A DNA stretch of 64,000 bases from Paraspadella gotoi (taxonomy: Eukaryota; Chaetognatha): NCBI GenBank assembly GCA_051294375.1, contig CM119263.1, forward strand, positions 15,165,374-15,229,373. The letters run 5' to 3'. The position numbers and the translations under genes are program-made. Positions 44,241 to 55,579 of the stretch are shown piece after piece. The notes below the pieces were generated by a model. That model made no database searches. It was given only the letters and a program-made list of their open reading frames with translations, and was not told where the DNA came from. How positions within the stretch are numbered: position 1 is the stretch's first letter; the number at the start of each line of letters is the position of its first letter.

Positions 44241-45310
44241 TTGAAAGCAAGCCGAATAATAAACACGGTTTCTTTTTCACAAAAATCGATTTTACATCCC
44301 GATCGGCATGGAGTCGGGCACAAGCGAGTGGTTTAATTGGATGTCCCGGGATACGTTTCCGAGACCTTTGGTGTACACAAAAAAAGGGTAAACAAATTTT
44401 TCCTAATATGACAGTTTTTTTATAATTATATTTAATTAGCCGTATATATAATATCAATTAAAGTATGAATTAAATAAACTTAATAATGGTTTAAATTTTT
44501 TTAAAAATGAACAGATCTCATTCCGGTCCCGTGAGAGTGGGAGTAGATCTAAATGAACAATTTTCTTACGAGTTTGAGTCCACATAAATCCAATTATTCT
44601 AAATCTTTTAATATAGATGTCAATATTTGTTTAATTAAATTATTGCTTTCATTGTTAAGAAAAATAATTATTTCTTAATTTTTTTTTCAAATAATTTAAA
44701 ATTAAAAAAGATTTACTATATACTATTTGTGTCCAAATGATTTGAAGAAAAAGTTTTCATTTATAAGGGAACTTACTCCTACCTAAATATATTAGGCTCC
44801 GTGGTTTCAGAAGTGCATATATGTAAGTTTAATTATAAGCACGTAAATGGGCTCTCTCCATTGACAAATAAGTCAAAATAAATAATGTGTTATAAAATTA
44901 TAGAATATTATTGAAAGAAGAAATTTAACTTGGAATTTTTTGTTAGCATAATAAACATATATTATTAAAATTGTTCATGATGCTCTTAATAGCTACTGGT
45001 TACAGTTGTATCATTCTCAATTATAAACATTTTATAAACTTTTTATTTTTAGTTAATACGGACTGTCTATATTTTACTTACTTTTGATCAAAAATTCAAA
45101 AAATCACGTGGTAATTTAGAAAAATTATTGTATGAAACAGACGAAAAGCTATGTTTTATTATCATATGCTTTATATGAGTAAAACTCCTCTCGCACTAGA
45201 ACTGAAAATAGTAAATATTATTCCGTTGGACAAAATTTTAGAAAAAGTTGTAAAACAGAAGGTATCCCAAAACTAGACTTTTTAAGGCCAAATTAGGTGA
45301 GTGATGTATA
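43970..45310. repeat. Duplicated AT-rich block, left copy
   Basis: Matches 46190-47400 through landmarks such as ATGTCCCGGGATACGTTTC, TGTTCATGATGCT, GACTG.CTATATT and TTACTTTTGATCAAA. Differences are dense single-base indels. No ORF of 60 codons exists on either strand beyond 44460. Confidence 0.82.
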
Positions 45311-46189
45311 AAGAAACAAACTGCAAGATGCAAAGAAAGTAATAAGAAAAAAGAGAAGTTATTGTCTTGATATCTTAGTATGGAAAGAAAAAAAAAGAGG
45401 GAGCAGCAACTGGAGATGGAGAGGCGAGAGTGTCATGGTTATCAAGAAGATTAAAGCCCTAATCCATTGGGGACACTATTTCTGGTAAAGGAAGACAGTT
45501 TTATTAAGACGAATGAAAGAGTGCTAGTGAAAATCACATTTACAAGAAACCGTTTTTTCACTTTAGAACAATAAAACGAGTTTAAATGACATGAATTATA
45601 ACGAGTATATTTAGAAATATACGAAAAATATTTCCAAATTTTAAAGGCACATATTTGAAAGTTTTTTAAATATTGTTTTTCTTTTTGTACATGAAAGGGA
45701 AAGTGCTGAATTTATCATTTTAATTATCATTAAATTCTCAACTTTATAAATTTTGCTTGTATTTTTTAGCTTAAAATAAAAAAAACAAGGCAAAAATTTT
45801 GTAGTAGCTATGATAAAATGTTTTTTTTTAAATAATGAAAAATGATAAATAATATAAATATCAGCTTATATAATACAGTCTGGACGACTCTACACTTCTT
45901 TGTCTGTGAAAAACACAAAAGAAATTATTTTTCGATTATCTTTCAACTGCAAAGCAAAAAAGCGTTGAGTATTACTGCTTTGTTTATCGTAATAAAAATT
46001 TTAAAATAATTACTTAACTGCTTGACATATTTGACAAAGCAAAGACATCATTGCTGCTTGAATTGTGATTTTGCTAATATTTTCTTTTAAATACTACACA
46101 ACCTTTATAAGGCGATTTTAATTCTATTAATTTATCATCCATTTGTTAATTAAGAAAATTACACGTTGACAAGCCGGGAAAGGATTAAA

Positions 46190-47400
46190 AATGAAAAAAA
46201 AAGAAGACACAATGGGATACAAAGTAGGATAAATGAAAGAATTCTCAAGGAAAATAAAAAAGAAAATAGTTCTTTCAAGAAAGGATAAAACAAAAAATGA
46301 ATAAAAGACTGAACCGAAAAAACTGAAGAAAGAAAGATTATAAAAATTGAGATTTCTCGAGTACTTTAGCTTTAAGAAAAGTCACTAGGGAAGGCTAAAG
46401 TTAATAATAAAGTCTTGAAGAAGCGATAAGATAAATCGGGAGTTCGCTCTTTTTACATCGATTTAATCGGCATGGATGTGCTCACAAGAATGAGATGTCC
46501 CGGGATACGTTTCGGACTTTGGGCTACACAAAAAAAGGTGTAATCAAAAATTTTTTCCTAATGACAGTTTTTATTAAATTAATATTAAAATTAGCTATAT
46601 AAAATCACATAAAGTAAATTAAAAAAATAATTAATAAAATATGGTTTTGAATTTTTTTAAAAATTGAAAAGAATATCATGACCATCATCCATAATTCTAA
46701 TGAAACAATTTTCATTTCGTTTTGAGTCACTATTACCTATTGATTCCTATCCTTTAATATTTATTTGTAATTAATTTTTCTTTATTAAAATATTATTTTA
46801 TTTTTTTCAAATTAATTTTAATATTAAAAAAAAATTAGGTAACTATGACAAATGATTGAAGAAAAAATTTTTATATTAATAAGGGACTTTTACCTACAAA
46901 AAAGAAACCTAATATAGGCTCTTCAAAATACATTATATTGTGAAGATTCTATCTATAGTATGATCGTTTTGACATAGAAAAATAAATAATTTTAGTTAAA
47001 ATAACTATAGTAAATTCCATCAAAGAAATATTTAAATCTTGTGATATTTTTTTTTTAGCATAATTAAACATAATTATTATTGATTGTTCATGATGCTTTT
47101 AATATCACTTGGTCAGCAGTTGTATTCATTCTCATATATATTAATTATTATAACTTTTTTTATTTCTTATAATACTGACTGCTATATTTAATTCTTACTT
47201 TTGATCAAATCCAAAATATTACTGGTATTAATAAGTATAAGTTTATGAGACAACAGACTCAAAACTTTTTTTTAAATTCATCATTTGCTATTTAATTGTT
47301 GAACTGAGTATAATATTATCCTTGGACAAATTTAAAAGTTTAAACAATCCCAACCTAGACATTTTTAAGGTTGTCAAATGTATAAATAAGTGATATTCGA
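46190..47400. repeat. Duplicated AT-rich block, right copy
   Basis: Second copy of 43970-45310. Its first 230 bp are also the third copy of the end of 40519-41625. Confidence 0.82.
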
Positions 47401-49904
47401 CTGCTTTGTAGGGTTTTTAAACCTTTTAATTCAGTAGCCTCTTTTAATATGACAGAAAAGCAGTAGTATTTTAAACAAGTTTTTTTTATTTGGATGTGGA
47501 GCATCAAATGTTCTACATACATTTAATAACATCAGTTATTATATTGTTAGAAAATGTATAGAGGATTCTCCTCTATATTTTTTTAATTTTTGAACATTAC
47601 GTTTTACTTTTTTCTCGCTATTCATATTTATTTTGACACGACTAGAAACGTATATTCCTATGATATACGCGTAAAGAAGCAATGTAAAAATAAATTTAAT
47701 AAAAAAATACGTACCAATAGTTGAAGTTTATATGTCTAGAACTAGATGAAAAAAAACCTTGTTTAAAAATTTGATTGGATGGAAGTGAGGGTAACAATAA
47801 GGTCACCAACGGTATCTCTCTCATGAACTGATTCGTTCTCTCTCATTAATTTATTTTTAATTTTTAATATCATTTAATTGAAAGGGAAAAAAAGAAAAAT
47901 CTCAGAATCAGGTGTCATAAAGGGTTAGAGTTAGATAAAATTCAGTGGTTACACTAGTGACTATTGAAGTTAGATACTGCAAGAGAACAATGTGACCCGT
48001 TAATGCTGTGTCGTAGACTAAACGGGTTGCCTCTAAATAATATCTATATAACCTACAAAAATGCAAATCAATATCAAACTATGCATCAGAATGAATGTAA
48101 ACTGTATTCATAGCGAATACTTATTCTCTACTTAATTTTAAACGATGCCTCTTCAGACTATATATCTACACTTGAGAAATCTAAATTCCCCTCTCTGATG
48201 CTCGAAGAAACACGAGGTCCTGGATTAAATAATTTAAAAGAAAGTGATTCATTCTCTTAAATTACAATTCAACTACAATTGATATGGTACGTTGCTTGTC
48301 AAATTTTATGCGTTCCCAAGGCAGTTAAGTTATATTTTTATATTAAAATATTAATATATCGCATCATAGTAAAGTGAAGTGACTAGTATATCAGGCTTTT
48401 GCTTTTGCAGTATAAGAAAAAGATAATAGAAAATAAATGATTTATTTTTTTTTTTCTTACAGTACAAAGTAGTGACCCGTCAGCACTGTTGTACTATCAA
48501 GCTGAATAAAAATTTTTTAATTATTTATTCATTTTCGTCTATATATTTAAAAACATTTTAAATCAAGCTACTATACTCAAAATTTTTGACTTGATGTTAT
48601 AGGTAATTATTTTAACCTCACATAACAAATTAAACAGCAGCAAATTTAAATATAAGAGGTTGTGATGAAATTCAGGATGAAATTACTAATGTAAAATCAG
48701 ACAATATATGGCCTCTTTCATATTGTGACGCAAAGAAAAACAAAAATATTTGTCACTATGGCCTTTGATTTTTGAAATTTGTAATATGCCAAAATACTGA
48801 TAATATACTTTTAATCTCGTATATTTAAATTAAGCAATACGTGTGAAATATGAAGATTTTTTATGGATATTTAAAACCTGTTAATAAATCTGTTCTAGAA
48901 TATTGTTGTCCTCCATGGATCTAGGGCTCTCCAATTGATTACCACACCCACCTTGCTCCTCCCCAAGATAATTCATGACCCAAAGAAGTTTTATTAACTT
49001 TTGCAACCAGTTTTTTAACAACCTAACTTTTGGCTTATAATATGTCGAGGTGGAAAATTAAATTTGCTAAGGATATTTATTAATAACTCTCTCCACAAAA
49101 ATAATGTGCACCATTTAAACAAAAAAAGGCGGTTAATTTCTCTTCCGACAGTCTGCATGGGTTACCATATATTACTACATCAACCTCGAAGTAATTTTTG
49201 GATTTTGTCTCAAAAGTTTGAACAGTACAAATAATATATAGTCAGTCAGATATATACTAACCAATGTAAAAGCGAAAAAGGTAATCAAAAATATTAATTA
49301 TAAAGTTAACAGTCGAATATTCTGAGATCAGCCGCTACCAGTAAGCTCGATTATAAAAAGAGAATACCAAACTGGACAGATAAAAAAAATTACCCTCCGT
49401 GATTTGTATCTGGTAATGGTAACAAAAACCAAAGCTATCAATTTTTTCAATATTTAATTATTTGTAACATTATTTATGTTCCAATACTATCAAAACTTAC
49501 TTGAGTAACATAATAAAGCTCTCCACCTATATATGTGATTCTGAAAGCAAAGAGTAAGACTTAATAATACATATAAAATTTCTTCTCTTTCGCGCCATAG
49601 AGTAGGAAGGATTTAATCTTGAATCGATGTACATAGGAAAGAAAATTTAATTCAATAATATTTTAATATAAAGAAAAAAACAAAAAAATCTCATACAAGA
49701 GATGGAGCATACAATAGGAGACGCATACTTCTCAAACTAAGTGCCAGGCAGGAGGAAAAACTTGGATTCAGTAGTGATGGATGATGCATGACTCATCTTT
49801 TCCAGTGCTCTCTAAACGCAAACAGAGTGAAAGTCCATATTTATTCTACTAGGGTTCATAGTTGGACTTCTAGACGTGTGCTTAATCAAATATTGGAAAT
49901 TTGA
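47401..49904. other. AT-rich ORF desert
   Basis: From about 44460 to 49900 no open frame reaches 60 codons on either strand. Decayed mobile DNA and sequencing indels would both explain this. A short similarity (GTGACCCGT..GCTGT) links 47992-48015 and 48473-48490. The reverse transcriptase-like trace at 48850-49010 is listed separately. Confidence 0.6.
48850..49010 (+). mobile_element. Possible decayed non-LTR retrotransposon (RT C-terminal trace)
   Basis: A plus-strand frame at about 48868-48921 reads YLKPVNKSVLEYCCPPWI. This resembles the thumb-proximal block that follows the reverse transcriptase core in insect LINEs (a pattern like VRPxLEYCxPxW). After a stop the frame continues SPIDYHTHLAPPQD, where LINEs have a helix leading to a conserved Gln. 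The frame is broken by stops at once. The similarity is by eye, on one short motif, in noisy sequence. Confidence 0.3.
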
Positions 49905-50174
49905 TTATTCACTAAAGCCGCCGCAGCTCTCTCGCGTAATTAGGAAAAGGGAAACCTCCCTTGTAGACCTAGGGATTGGTCCACCCCCAAAAGCGTAGAC
50001 CCGGGAACTCACGCGCCCATCCGCGGAACATCCATTGGCCATCCCCCTATACTGCTGACGACGTCGCGCGTAATTAACGCAATATCTCTGATACCCTGTA
50101 CACAGTAGAAACCGTTGCCGAATAATCCCATAGAGCCCAAGATCACCGCGGATATCCAGCATCAGGGGAATCAC
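49905..50174 (-). CDS. ORF of 89 residues in a locally GC-richer patch
   Basis: A minus-strand frame with varied composition (for example QRYCVNYARRRQQYRGMANG, FGGGPIPRSTREVSLF) lies where base composition shifts from AT-rich to balanced. Such a shift at 49.9 kb marks either a different element or a different source read. The region is indel-prone, so the frame may be spurious. No family recognised. Confidence 0.2.
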   Translation of the reverse strand: MIPLMLDIRGDLGLYGIIRQRFLLCTGYQRYCVNYARRRQQYRGMANGCSADGRVSSRVYAFGGGPIPRSTREVSLFLITRESCGGFSE

Positions 50175-51475
50175 AGAGACTTCCTGATGGTTATTCTTGC
50201 TCCTCTAGTTCGAAGGGTCTTATATTTCCAGCCTTAGTGCATGACAGCGTTATGGTGGCAGAAGACCCAAGACAATGCGGCTATTCTCTGAGAGAACGTC
50301 ACACACGCTTTCGACTCATATCTCTTATTACCCAAGTAGGTGATCAATATTTCTCTTAATATATCCCCACTAATGAAATATCACCCGCCTCTCTATACGA
50401 ACAGCGGGGAATGGTAATTAGGGAGTTCACCTCCCCTCTGCATCCGCTGATAAAGAAACAGAGTAAGGTTCATAGGGTCTCAGGTGAGTGGGCAGACGGG
50501 TGCACTCGCTCTCCCAAACAGAAATTTACCATAGATAGTCTCAAACCATTAAACACGGTAGCTCCACCTTCGGGATTCCAGGTCTCGATTAACTGAAGAA
50601 TTTAAAGGTCCACACTATTCAGTTGCGCAGTTACTAGACGCAACAAATTCTAACAATCAGACACAGCACGGTTTCTCGGCGGAAGTCTTCCGAATTATAA
50701 CTTCTTACGGCTGATTTGATAAACTGTAAATCAAACGGTGACCTGTGTCGGGACAAAAAGGTACACTACAGGAAAGGTATTAGAGAGTGTTACCGTTGTG
50801 GCACCACTGACGAAATTTCGCTCCCTGCAACATGATCAAACGCTTTCTCTGGCATGAATAGTGCTCTACTACGTCCTCATGCTACTGCTCTCTCTAATAC
50901 GTCTACGTCTCTACGTCTTCTTCTCTCTTCTCTCTAACTTCGTACTCGTCGCAAAAACTGTGAGAACAATCGCACCTCACGGACCAGCTCAGAAAAAGTA
51001 TATGGTAGCATATGCGCCAAAGCGTGGGAATGAATACTTGTAAATATATTTAAGACTAATTTTGAAAATTATGAGGAACGAAAGAAATATTATCGTATCA
51101 CGACTTACAAAATCAACAGAATAACAGGGAAAGGACGGTAAGCAATGAAAACAGTGAATAAAGAGAAACAAGAAGAAGATCTAATAGCATCGAAAGAAAA
51201 AAGAAAGAAATTAAGAGAAAAGAAGAGAGTAGAAAAAGGGGGTGAGGCGAGGCGTGAAAGATAATGTGAATCTAATGAGTAGATTGAGGAGGAGATCGAT
51301 CGGAAGGAAGACCTAACTAATGTTAAAACACGAAGTGAAAAGAGAGTGATGTGACCCTCACCACACACTACCGGGACGAACATATAACCAAACTCGAAAG
51401 AGAGAAGAAGAACCACGCAGAGGAATTAATCCCCAGCAACGACGAGATAGATTTACCCAACGATCAGCCGGATTG
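50175..51475. other. Mixed DNA with noisy copies of 41.9-42.4 kb
   Basis: 50587-50790 resembles 41885-42060 and 51235-51353 resembles 42255-42373, in the same order. CT-rich and A-rich stretches lie between. No supported gene. Confidence 0.65.
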
Positions 51476-51905
51476 TCATCCCACACGTGATCCTCCCACG
51501 CGGGGGATTCTCCCACACGGGAATGTCCTCCCGACAGGAAAGATTCCAATCCCACGCGGGATTCCATTCCGTCCCACACGGGATTCCTCCGAACGGGGAT
51601 TACCTGCCACACGGGCGGAGATTCCATCCCACGCGGATTCCTCCCACACGGGATCCTCCTACGCATCTCCCACACTTGGATTCCTCCCACGCAGGATTTC
51701 CTGTCCCAAACACGGATGTCCTCGCCCAAACACGGATTCCTCGCCACAAGATTACGTCCCATGCGGGATTCCTCCCACACGGAGATTTCCTCCCACACTG
51801 ATTTCCTTTCGCCCACACTGATTTTCCATCCCACACGGGGATTCCTTCCCACACGGGATTCATGGCCCACAGCGTATTCCTCACCAACGCGGAGAGATTC
51901 GCTAT
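51476..51905. repeat. 16-bp minisatellite array, orientation 1
   Basis: About 25 units of GGATTCCTCCCACACG with variants. The unit has no stop codon in several frames, so long ORFs with 16-residue periodic peptides appear on both strands. They follow from the repeat and are not evidence of a gene. Confidence 0.9.
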
Positions 51906-52182
51906 CCCTATAAAATGTGATTAACTTTTCTTGTTGCAATGTTCTTGTTTCAGAAAAAAATGATTCATTAAAATTAAAGATTTTGTGTGTGAGGGGTTAG
52001 GAAAGTTATTGTGATAAAGGACTGGAGAGTATACATGTTTTTGATGTTAAAATCGTAGTTGTGAAAAAGAGGAGATTTCAAATTATGAAAACCAAAGAGG
52101 ACACAATTAGTGTATTGAAATTTTTTTAAAGTTCTCTCTCTCTATCTCTCTCTGATTGCTGAATGTGAAAGGTTGCAGCCAA

Positions 52183-52412
52183 GATATAGCCAATTACAAT
52201 ATGCCAGGTTGGACCAAATTGCGTTGCAAGTGTATTTAACAAAATTATGCCAGGATGGAGGGACCAGAAATGTGATGCGAAGAGAAGAGAGCCTTGTTGA
52301 CCAAATATGCCACGAAGGTTAGTTTACCAAATAATTTGTCAGTGACCAAAAGTATAGCCAGTTGACCAAATAATGCAAGTTTGATTAAAATTATGGCAAG
52401 TGACCAAGTTTA
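52183..52412. repeat. Degenerate ~19-bp tandem repeat between the two arrays
   Basis: Diverged units of the form TATGCCAGTTGACCAAAT recur roughly every 18-33 bp (near 52200, 52246, 52296, 52341, 52355, 52372, 52392). Too regular to be chance but heavily degraded. Confidence 0.55.
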
Positions 52413-52489
52413 GAACGCTTAATTACCACTTTAATTATCGTAGGCAGATCCGACATTGTTTGCCTCAAACTTGTTTTTTTTTTTAGTTG

Positions 52490-53330
52490 GACGTGGGAGA
52501 AATCCCACGGTAAGGGAAGGAATCCCGTGTGAGAGGAATCCCGCCGTGGGAGGAATCCCGTGTGGGAGGAATACGCGGTGGGAGGCAATTCCCCGCGTGG
52601 GGAGGAATCCCGCGTGTGGTGAGAATCGCCCGCATGGGAGGAGAGTCCCAGAGACGATGTGGAAGAATCCCGCGATGGGAGGGAATCCCGCATTTTTAGG
52701 AGATATGCAACCGCGTGGGAGGAATCCCGTTGTAAGGGAGGAATCCCGCGTGGAGGAATCCCGGATGTGGGAGGAGGAATCCCGCGGTGGGAGGAGATCC
52801 CGGATCGAGGGTGTGGAGGAATCCCGGAGCGGTGGGAGATCCAGGATGGAAGTGTGGAGGTGGGATGGAATCCGCGTGGGAGGAATCCCGCTATGGGAAA
52901 GTAATCCCGCTTGGGGAGGAGAAGAGAATTCCGTGTTGGGAGAGGAAATCTCGTGTGGAGGAATCTCGTTGTGGGAGGAATCCCGTGTGGGAGGAATCCC
53001 GCTATGGGAGGAATCCCGTGTGGGAGGAATCCGCGTGGGAAGGAATCCGCGGTGGGAGGATATCCAGCTGTCGGAGGAGGAATTCCATGGGGAATGGGAG
53101 GAATTCTGTGGGGAAGGGAAACCCGTGTTGGAGAGGAAGTCCCGCGGCGGTGAGGGAATTCCTTGGGAGGAATCCCGGGAGATGTCGGAGGAATTCCTTT
53201 GGGAGGAATCCCGTGTGGGAAGCAATTCCATTTGGGAGGAATCCCTTGGGAGGAATCCCGTGTGGGAGGAAACCCGTGTGGGAGGAATCCGCGTTGGAGG
53301 AATGACCTGTTGGTGGAAGGTAATCCCAAT
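52490..53330. repeat. 16-bp minisatellite array, orientation 2 (inverted)
   Basis: About 50 units of GTGGGAGGAATCCCGC, the reverse complement of the array at 51476-51905. Within a unit TCCC and GGGA flank four bases, so each single strand can fold into small hairpins. The two arrays together make a large interrupted inverted repeat. ORFs up to 320 codons here are periodic shadows. Confidence 0.92.
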
Positions 53331-53463
53331 GGAACCCTATTTTTACTTATGTAATTTTTCAGGTTGCGCCGTCTTTTTTTTTTGCCACGGGACTGTATTG
53401 AAGAGAATTGAAATATGAATATAATATATAATAATAAATTAATAAGATACTATATATATAAGT

Positions 53464-53540
53464 CAGGGGCAAGATAGCTGATATTTATTAAATGAATGGA
53501 ATAATTTTTATATTGGTCGAGTACCAATTTCATAAAATTC
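53464..53540 (+). repeat. Interspersed repeat family, 3' fragment
   Basis: Carries only the right end of the family (CAAGATAGCT through ACCAATTTCATAAAA). It lies 157 bp left of a fuller copy. Confidence 0.65.
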
Positions 53541-53696
53541 AGGGAGGAGGAAGAGTGCGGACGTGTAGTGATTTCCTGCATGTTTTTGTTAAAGAACATT
53601 TTGATGCTAGTTGACGGAGGTTAGTTATAATAAGGTAAAATTCCCCGATTCTAATACTTTGAAGGGGAGTGGTCTTTTCATACAATTGAGAAAAAC

Positions 53697-53965
53697 ATCT
53701 TTGAAATATTATACCACTTCATGAGATAGGCGAAGCCAAAAGGGTACTCTGCGGAGTGAATAAACGAGACGTGAGTAGAGTCTTAATTGAAGAAGAGAGA
53801 GAAGAAGCTTGCAGGGACCTGCTATGTCATTATCTTGTAAGAGTGATGGAGGCCTTAAACCACCAAAAGGCCGTGTCTCCCAAAGTCAGGGGGCAAGATT
53901 GAGCTTATGTATTAAATGACATGGATAATTTATAGTTGGTGTGTACCAAAAATTTCATATAAATG
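53697..53965 (+). repeat. Interspersed repeat family, copy 4 (longest)
   Basis: Starts TTTGAAATATTATACCACTTC as in the copy at 21750 and follows the same landmark order to TGTACCAAAAATTTCAT. It is longer than the others through small insertions, including a GA-rich insert near 53795. Confidence 0.72.
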
Positions 53966-54147
53966 GGTGATTTTAAAGAAACTAAAAAAAACAGATGATG
54001 CCGGACCAAATATAAAGGAGAGAATAAAGAAAATACTGAGTGGAAAGGCGGCATCTGGACTTTTTTTTGCGTTTACTACAAATAAATTTTGGATTCAACT
54101 TCCATTCCCGTCCGAAGATCCGCTCTCAGTATTCTCACTTGTCGTCT

Positions 54148-54205
54148 CTCTCTCTCTCTCGTCTCTCTCTTTCTCTCTTTCTCTCTTTTCTCTCTTTCTC
54201 TCGTT

Positions 54206-54236
<31 letters not shown>

Positions 54237-54240
54237 TTCC
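54148..54240. repeat. CT-rich microsatellite
   Basis: CTCT and TTTCTCT blocks. Further GA repeats lie at about 54522-54614 and a CT repeat at 54752-54816. DNA between 53965 and 54900 has no supported gene. Confidence 0.88.
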
Positions 54241-54746
54241 TCCGTCTCAGCGCTAAAAAGCATTTATATTAGCTATAAAGAGAAACTTGAAATGACGTGA
54301 GAGGAAGGGAGAGAAGCAGGGCTTGCGGTAAGGTTTGTGGGCGTAAGTGCTTCAGAAGGTGGGTAGGTGAAGTGGCGATGGTGAGAAAAAAAGACTTTTC
54401 CTTTTTCCCTCTTAAAATCGATGAATTAGCTAAGTATTTTTTCTCAATTTTTTTTCATGCCTTCAGACTTCCATGTTTCAACTGAGGCTTCTCAGCCGTA
54501 ATTGGAGCAATGAAGCGCTATCTGTCTTTAGAGAGAGAGATGGAGAGAGAGTGGGAGAGGGAAAGAGAGAGAGAGCAGTTGAGAGAGAGAGCAGGTGAGA
54601 GAGAGAGAGAGAGAATTCGGGCCATAAACAAATTTGGCCCTGTTTCAGTTTAGGTGAGACGAGGATGAATAAGAGTATCAATTTTACAGGGAAATCGCTG
54701 ACAACCGACGTGGAAAAACGACTGTACCTTTGAGTTTGGCCATCCT

Positions 54747-54796
<50 letters not shown>

Positions 54797-54925
54797 CTTC
54801 TCTCTCTTCTCTCTCGTCACACTCCGGTTGATGATCACGTTTCTTTCCTCGCTCTGTCGCTCGCGTGCAGTTCACTCTCAATCATCTCGCCATCGGTTTT
54901 TTCTCTCGTCTCCGTGATTCGCCCA

Positions 54926-55017
54926 CCAATAGCCCACCATTGAAGATTGTCTGTAGCCCCGTGTGCCCGCGCCAACCAAAGGGCGGGGTAATCGCGCTTT
55001 TGTGGAACTCATAAAAG
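54926..55017 (+). promoter_or_regulatory. Promoter-like trio: CCAAT, GC-box, TATA-like
   Basis: CCAAT at 54926-54930, GGGCGGGG at 54981-54988 and CATAAAAG at 55010-55017 occur in the classical order and spacing on the plus strand, in an otherwise AT-rich area. No convincing coding exon follows within 500 bp; the frame at 55230-55421 lacks an ATG. Motifs are seen; promoter activity is inferred. Confidence 0.35.
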
Positions 55018-55423
55018 TTGTCAGATGCGTAGTTAATTGTTTGAGAAGTCTAAGTTTAATTTTAAAACTTGTTACTTCACTTATTTATAAGTTTTCGATT
55101 TGCTAGTGAGAAACCTTGGTCAAAAGAACTAGTTCAAGATCTTTCGACTTCAGCGATTCCCACTAAATTTCACATTCACTTTGCAGAAATCTCAACCACT
55201 GGTTTTTTTTTTTTCCTTTCACGTTTTTCTTGTTAAACTCCAAGGACTCTTTTGTTCACATTCCACTATTAATTTTCCGCATTCACAAAAATTTCTGTAC
55301 CTGTCTCCACAATTCTAATTCCCTTTTTTCCAATGGTCCATTTCGGGAGTCTCTACCCCCGGACGTAAAGTCCGCCCAAAGAGCGCAATTTAAGTCTTCC
55401 CATTGCAAAAATTGGCCATGAAA

Positions 55424-55467
55424 CGCCCATTGGCCATTGCCATTGCCATTCCCATTCCCATTGCCCT
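55424..55467. repeat. Imperfect (CCATTG/CCATTC) hexanucleotide repeat
   Basis: Six to seven units of CCATTG with CCATTC variants. Confidence 0.85.
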
Positions 55468-55564
55468 CCAGTGAAAATAAATTATGTTCAAAATTTTGGG
55501 GAGAGATAACAGATAAAAAAATAAAAAGAGAAAACAATTAAACAAACTGTGTGATAACCGGAGA

Positions 55565-55570
55565 TTTATT
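55565..55570 (-). promoter_or_regulatory. Polyadenylation signal AATAAA
   Basis: AATAAA on the minus strand 9 bases after the TGA of the candidate exon ending at 55580. Its position supports that exon being terminal. Confidence 0.4.
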
Positions 55571-55579
55571 TACGTTCAT

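Noticed and set aside
51358-53418. Long ORFs (up to 320 codons) on both strands, rich in Gly-Ile-Pro and Glu-Ser-Arg motifs
   Set aside because: They are translations of a 16-bp tandem repeat that lacks stop codons. The peptide period of 16 residues follows from the unit length.
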